Of a stretch of DNA of 10,464 bases, positions 7,340-10,464 are shown piece after piece. The notes beneath the pieces were generated by a model. It did not search any database. It had not been told where the DNA came from and worked only from the letters and a program-made list of their open reading frames with translations. Origin of the DNA: CAIVAT01 sp037141055. Lineage in GTDB: Bacteria > Bacteroidota > Bacteroidia > Bacteroidales > FEN-979. The stretch's first letter is position 1, and the number at the start of each line of letters is the position of its first letter. Made by a program: the position numbers and the translations under genes. The stretch is taken from assembly GCA_037141055.1 (NCBI GenBank), contig JBAXDH010000130.1, positions 1-10,464 on the forward strand, given 5' to 3'.

Positions 7340-8638
7340 ATGATCGTACTAAAAAACGGAACTTTTATTGACTGGCAAACCCTGGAATTCAGGCAGGTTG
7401 ATATCCTTGTTGAAGAGGGGCCAAAGGGTGGTTTGCGGATTGTAACTCCCCTCACCCCCGACCCCTCTCCCGGGGGGAGAGGGGAGACCCCGGCACCGGT
7501 AACTCAACGAATTATTGACTGCACCGGAAAATTCATCACCAGGTCATTTGCCAATGCACACCATCATGCATATTCCTCCCTTGCCTGCGGGATGCCGCCG
7601 CCTGCGAAAAATCCTGAAAATTTCCCGGAGATCCTTCAGTATGTATGGTGGAACCTCGACAAGGCCCTTGATCTTGAGATGGTTCGGTATAGCGCACTTG
7701 TCACGGCGATTTCCTGCGCCAGGAACGGCGTAACCTTTGTGATCGATCATCATGCATCTCCTCATGCCGTGAAAGGCAGCCTTGAAACAATTGCCCGGGC
7801 ATTTGATGAAGTTGGCGTGGGTCATTTGCTCTGCTATGAAATTTCGGATCGCGACGGAATGGATATTGCCCGGCAAGGGCTGGAAGAATCAAAGGAATAC
7901 CTTTCAAAACATCAGGGCCTGGTCGGACTGCATGCCTCCTTCACTGTCGGAAATGAAACCATGAAAGAGGCGGTGCAGCTTGCGGAGCTTTACCGGTCCG
8001 GAATCCACATTCATGCTGCGGAAGATGCGTCAGACCAGGAACATTGCCTTGAACAGTACCGTCAGAGAGTCATGGAACGTCTATCAGACAATGGTGTGCT
8101 GCAGTTTCCGAAAACAATCCTTGCGCATTGTCTTCACCTGGATGATCACGAGCGGGGCCTTGTGGAGGGGTCCCCGGCATGGGTTGTACAGAACATGGAG
8201 AGCAACCTGAACAATTCAGTAGGCTTCTTTAACTCCAGGGGACTTGGAAACAGGATCATGACCGGTACGGACGGCATGCACAGCGATGTTTTGCGCAGCG
8301 CCAGATCAGCGTTTTTTGCAGGCCACAACTACGACAGCATCGATTATGAGGAAACATACCGCAGGCTCAGGAATGTTCATCACTACCTTCGGCTGAATGA
8401 ATTTTCAGGAAACGGTGAAAACAACCTGGTTGTTCTTGATTACGATTCTCCAACCCCGTTGTCATCCGACAATTTTCTTGGTCATTTTCTGTTCGGGATC
8501 GAATCAAGGCATGTCAGCCATGTGATATCGCAGGGCAGGCTAATTGTGGAGGATGGAAGAATAAAGACTGTTGATGAAAAGCATATCCTTTCGGAATCCA
8601 GGAATCAAGCAACCCGGTTATGGAAAAAGATGGAATAG
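7340..8638 (+). CDS. ssnA: SsnA-type aminohydrolase (amidohydrolase superfamily)
   Basis: A 432-residue metal-dependent amidohydrolase whose sequence tracks E. coli SsnA (442 residues): VIDHHASP, WWNLDKALD, IHIHAAED, DSPTPLSSDN and the final LWKKME all have clear counterparts. Probable metal ligands are His74 and His76 (HHH), His225 and Asp311 (GTDGMHSD); His198 and His263 may also lie near the site. The usual PG before the HxH motif is replaced by TRSFANA. Residues about 36-53 are a repeat-derived insert in the N-terminal beta-sandwich loop, so the ancestral protein was near 415 residues. SsnA is required in anaerobic purine-degradation clusters, where it probably deaminates or opens a ring intermediate; its exact substrate is unsettled. 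The start lies 7 bases after the Mo hydroxylase stop, and the 3' end overlaps the hydantoinase gene by 19 bases. Confidence 0.9.
   Translation: MIVLKNGTFIDWQTLEFRQVDILVEEGPKGGLRIVTPLTPDPSPGGRGETPAPVTQRIIDCTGKFITRSFANAHHHAYSSLACGMPPPAKNPENFPEILQYVWWNLDKALDLEMVRYSALVTAISCARNGVTFVIDHHASPHAVKGSLETIARAFDEVGVGHLLCYEISDRDGMDIARQGLEESKEYLSKHQGLVGLHASFTVGNETMKEAVQLAELYRSGIHIHAAEDASDQEHCLEQYRQRVMERLSDNGVLQFPKTILAHCLHLDDHERGLVEGSPAWVVQNMESNLNNSVGFFNSRGLGNRIMTGTDGMHSDVLRSARSAFFAGHNYDSIDYEETYRRLRNVHHYLRLNEFSGNGENNLVVLDYDSPTPLSSDNFLGHFLFGIESRHVSHVISQGRLIVEDGRIKTVDEKHILSESRNQATRLWKKME
7448..7490 (+). repeat. In-frame palindromic element inside ssnA
   Basis: CCCCTCTCCC (7462-7471) and GGGAGAGGGG (7475-7484) form a perfect 10-bp inverted repeat around a GGG loop, inside a wider G/C-rich block starting with CCCCTCACCCCCGACC (7448-7463). 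It is translated as PLTPDPSPGGRGE (residues 37-49), a peptide that recurs in unrelated proteins of repeat-rich genomes. Comparison with E. coli SsnA puts it in a variable loop before the GKxxxPG strand, so the active site is spared. Block edges are approximate. Confidence 0.8.
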
Positions 8639-9960
8639 GACCGTATGTCATTCGCAACGGAACGCTCGTTGATGCTTCTGGCAGTTCGCAGGAGGACCTT
8701 GTTGTGGAGGCTGGTGTCATTTCAGCGCGTGGAAGTATTGATGCGCTTGCCACCAGAGGTCTCAGTACTATAGATGCCTCGGGAAAATATGTTTTTCCCG
8801 GCGGCTTTGACCCGCATGTGCATCTTGCATTGCCCACTCCGGCCGGTAATTCCTGCGATGATTTCAAATCGGGAAGCAGGGCGGCGCTGGCCGGAGGAAC
8901 GACATTCTTTATGGATTTTGTCACGCCGCGGCGCGGAGAATCCCTTCGGGATGCAGTGCGCATGCGTAAAGCAGAGGCTGCCGAAAGCATTGCCGGGTGC
9001 GGGTTGCATCTGGGCATCAGCGAATGGAATCCTAAAATTGCGGCAGAGATTGTTCCGTGCATGGAGCAGGAGGGCATCTCTTCCTTCAAAGCGTACCTGG
9101 CATACCGCGAATCCATTGGGATCAGGTATGAGGAACTGAAAGAACTCATGCAAATCGTCGGGCCGGCCGGCGGACTGGTGATGGTGCATTGCGAGGATGG
9201 TGAACTGATAAGCCGCATGCAGCAGCAATTTTTACAAGCAGGTCAAACACGGGCATGCTATCACCCGTTGTCACGTCCCGCCGAAGCCGAAATAAGGGCC
9301 ATCGGGCAGGTGATTGAATTGTCGGCCAATACAAATTGTCCTGTTTACATCGTTCATACATCAACCGGGAAAGGGGCTGAGATGATTGCGGCGGCAAAAC
9401 GTAACGGCATAGCGGTTTTTGGTGAAACCTGCCCCCATTATCTCCTTTTAGATGATTCGGTGTATGATGCGGCACGGGATAACCTGGAAGTGATGCCGTA
9501 TGTCCTTTCTCCGCCGATACGGGGGGCCTCAGACCAGCAAATGCTATGGAAAAGCCTGTCAGACGGCACGATCGACGTGGTGGCCACCGACCATTGTCCT
9601 TTCAACCTGTACGGGCAAAAAGACCTCGGAACGGATGACTTTACGAAAATTCCGAATGGCGCAGGCAGCGTAGAACACCGTTTGAGCCTGCTTTATACGT
9701 ATGGTGTGCTCACCGGCAGAATCACGATCAACCGGTTTGTCAGCCTGGTATCAACGCGGCCTGCCGAAATTTTTGGATTCGGCCACAGGAAAGGGAAACT
9801 GCTCCCGGGGTATGATGCAGATATTGTGATATGGGACCCGGAATACAAAGGAACAATCTCGGTAAAAAATCACATGCAGAACTGCGATTCAGAGATCTAC
9901 GAAAGATTTCACATCAAAGGACATGCTGAAACCGTCATTATGGGCGGAACTATCCTGTAA
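8620..9960 (+). CDS. hyuA: HyuA/YgeZ-type D-hydantoinase/dihydropyrimidinase
   Basis: A 446-residue cyclic amidohydrolase. The complete binuclear metal site is visible: HxH in DPHVH (His66, His68), carboxylated lysine Lys157 in SSFKAYL, His190 in VHCED, His246 in VHTSTG, and Asp324 in ATDHCPF. Length fits YgeZ and dihydropyrimidinases (about 460). The family opens hydantoin or dihydropyrimidine rings to N-carbamoyl amino acids. In this cluster the substrate is probably a five-membered ring left after purine breakdown, giving a ureido compound for the carbamoyltransferase. The start at 8620 is within the ssnA 3' end (19-base overlap) and no Shine-Dalgarno site is seen, which suggests translational coupling. 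No in-frame Met downstream precedes the conserved N-terminal strand. Confidence 0.92.
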   Translation: MEKDGIGPYVIRNGTLVDASGSSQEDLVVEAGVISARGSIDALATRGLSTIDASGKYVFPGGFDPHVHLALPTPAGNSCDDFKSGSRAALAGGTTFFMDFVTPRRGESLRDAVRMRKAEAAESIAGCGLHLGISEWNPKIAAEIVPCMEQEGISSFKAYLAYRESIGIRYEELKELMQIVGPAGGLVMVHCEDGELISRMQQQFLQAGQTRACYHPLSRPAEAEIRAIGQVIELSANTNCPVYIVHTSTGKGAEMIAAAKRNGIAVFGETCPHYLLLDDSVYDAARDNLEVMPYVLSPPIRGASDQQMLWKSLSDGTIDVVATDHCPFNLYGQKDLGTDDFTKIPNGAGSVEHRLSLLYTYGVLTGRITINRFVSLVSTRPAEIFGFGHRKGKLLPGYDADIVIWDPEYKGTISVKNHMQNCDSEIYERFHIKGHAETVIMGGTIL

Positions 9961-9988
9961 CCCGCATCCCGCATCCTGCATCCCGAAT
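9961..9988 (+). repeat. CCCGCAT heptamer tandem repeat in the convergent gap
   Basis: Four 7-base units directly follow the hyuA stop: CCCGCAT (9961-9967), CCCGCAT (9968-9974), CCTGCAT (9975-9981) and CCCGAAT (9982-9988). They fill most of the 37 bases between hyuA and the converging ygeW end. No hairpin or T-run typical of an intrinsic terminator is visible here. Confidence 0.7.
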
Positions 9989-9997
9989 CTTTTATCC

Positions 9998-10464
9998 CTA
10001 TCCCGCCATCCTCTCCTTCCCTTTATGTTCAAAGCTCCTCAGCAGCCTGGCCGGATCCTCAAACCGGTTGGTGAGCATCATGGCTGCAATAATGTAGGGT
10101 TTGAACCCTGCCTGCATGTAGAGCGGGATACGGTAACGTTCGAATACGGTGGCGGCCACTTCGCCCTCCTTGCAGGAAACCCCCGAAATATCAGCCGGCA
10201 GGCAATGCATGTATAACGCTTTCCCTTCCCTGGTCAAATTCATTTTATCTTCGGTGCATTCCCAGTTTTTATACCGGGCATTGTTGGCAAGGCATTCTTT
10301 TTCAAGGTCTTTCAAACCGTCGTGATCATTATTCCTGAGCAATCCGGTTCGCTGTTGCATGACGTGGAACGGCGCCCAGCTTTTGGGATATACGATGTCG
10401 GCATCGCGGAAAGCCTCTTCCATGCTGTTGACCGCGCGAAAACCTCCCCCGGATGCTGCGGCCT
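9998..10464 (-). CDS. ygeW: YgeW knotted carbamoyltransferase, C-terminal part
   Basis: Partial gene on the reverse strand, ending with its stop at 9998-10000 and open to the right edge; the ATG at 10423 is internal, because a further 13 codons (ending FRAVNS) precede it without a stop. About 154 residues are visible. DADIVYPKSWAPF, WECTE, YMHCLPADI and the SCKEGEVAA run match E. coli YgeW closely, and HCLPAD is the carbamoyltransferase C-terminal substrate-loop motif. The family has the trefoil-knotted transcarbamylase fold. In this pathway it is expected to phosphorolyse a ureido intermediate to carbamoyl phosphate and free an amine, allowing ATP formation by carbamate kinase; neither that kinase nor YgeY is in the window. 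The opposite orientation means ygeW belongs to a separate transcription unit that converges on hyuA. Confidence 0.92.
   Translation of the reverse strand, partial: AAASGGGFRAVNSMEEAFRDADIVYPKSWAPFHVMQQRTGLLRNNDHDGLKDLEKECLANNARYKNWECTEDKMNLTREGKALYMHCLPADISGVSCKEGEVAATVFERYRIPLYMQAGFKPYIIAAMMLTNRFEDPARLLRSFEHKGKERMAG

Noticed and set aside
6928..7455. Reverse-strand open frame of 175 codons over the Mo hydroxylase 3' end and ssnA start
   Set aside because: It lies opposite conserved catalytic motifs of real genes and shows no family resemblance.
7448..7490. Hairpin inside ssnA as a transcription terminator
   Set aside because: It is mid-gene, has no following T-run, and matches the dispersed coding repeat also found in ygfK.
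8514..9218. Long reverse-strand open frame (234 codons) across the ssnA/hyuA junction
   Set aside because: It is antisense to two well-recognised enzymes, has low-complexity Ser/Pro-rich content and no recognisable domain; it is a shadow of codon bias.
9961..9988. Short repeat array as a CRISPR
   Set aside because: Units are seven bases with no spacers.

Overview
The window looks like part of a chromosome from an anaerobic bacterium, most likely Bacteroidota (Bacteroidales-like). This guess rests on weak or absent Shine-Dalgarno sites before most starts, A-rich GTGAAAA-type heptamer spacers between genes, and a coding-sequence-invading palindromic repeat that I associate with such genomes. 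No rRNA or core marker gene is present to confirm it.

Layout: seven genes run left to right on the + strand and one partial gene converges from the right edge. In order they are: the C-terminal part of a YgfK-type iron-sulfur oxidoreductase (1-808); a 490-residue fold-type II PLP enzyme of the 'PLP-dependent protein subunit beta' kind (851-2323); a second fold-type II PLP enzyme resembling threonine synthase (2368-3609); a membrane-anchored alpha/beta hydrolase that looks like an insertion (3659-4687); a fused [2Fe-2S]/molybdopterin hydroxylase of the selenium-dependent xanthine dehydrogenase type (4714-7332); an SsnA-type amidohydrolase (7340-8638); and a HyuA/YgeZ-type hydantoinase (8620-9960). 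On the - strand is the C-terminal part of a YgeW knotted carbamoyltransferase (9998-10464). Gaps between + strand genes are 7-49 bases, and the last two genes overlap, so the + strand genes look like one operon. No stretch above 50 bases lacks a gene.

Taken together this is the anaerobic purine (xanthine/uric acid) degradation cluster known in E. coli as the ygeW-ygeX-ygeY-hyuA-ygfK-ssnA-xdhD region. The likely division of labour is as follows: the Mo hydroxylase and YgfK do redox chemistry on the purine, SsnA and HyuA open or hydrolyse ring intermediates, YgeW removes carbamoyl groups (carbamoyl phosphate yielding ATP elsewhere), and a PLP lyase eliminates ammonia from a diaminopropionate-like product. 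The main departure is that no standard YgeX (diaminopropionate ammonia-lyase, about 400 residues) is seen. In its place stand two unlike PLP enzymes side by side.

A second layer is repeat invasion. A G/C-rich palindromic element sits in frame inside both ygfK and ssnA, read in different reading frames, and two heptamer tandem repeats fill intergenic gaps.
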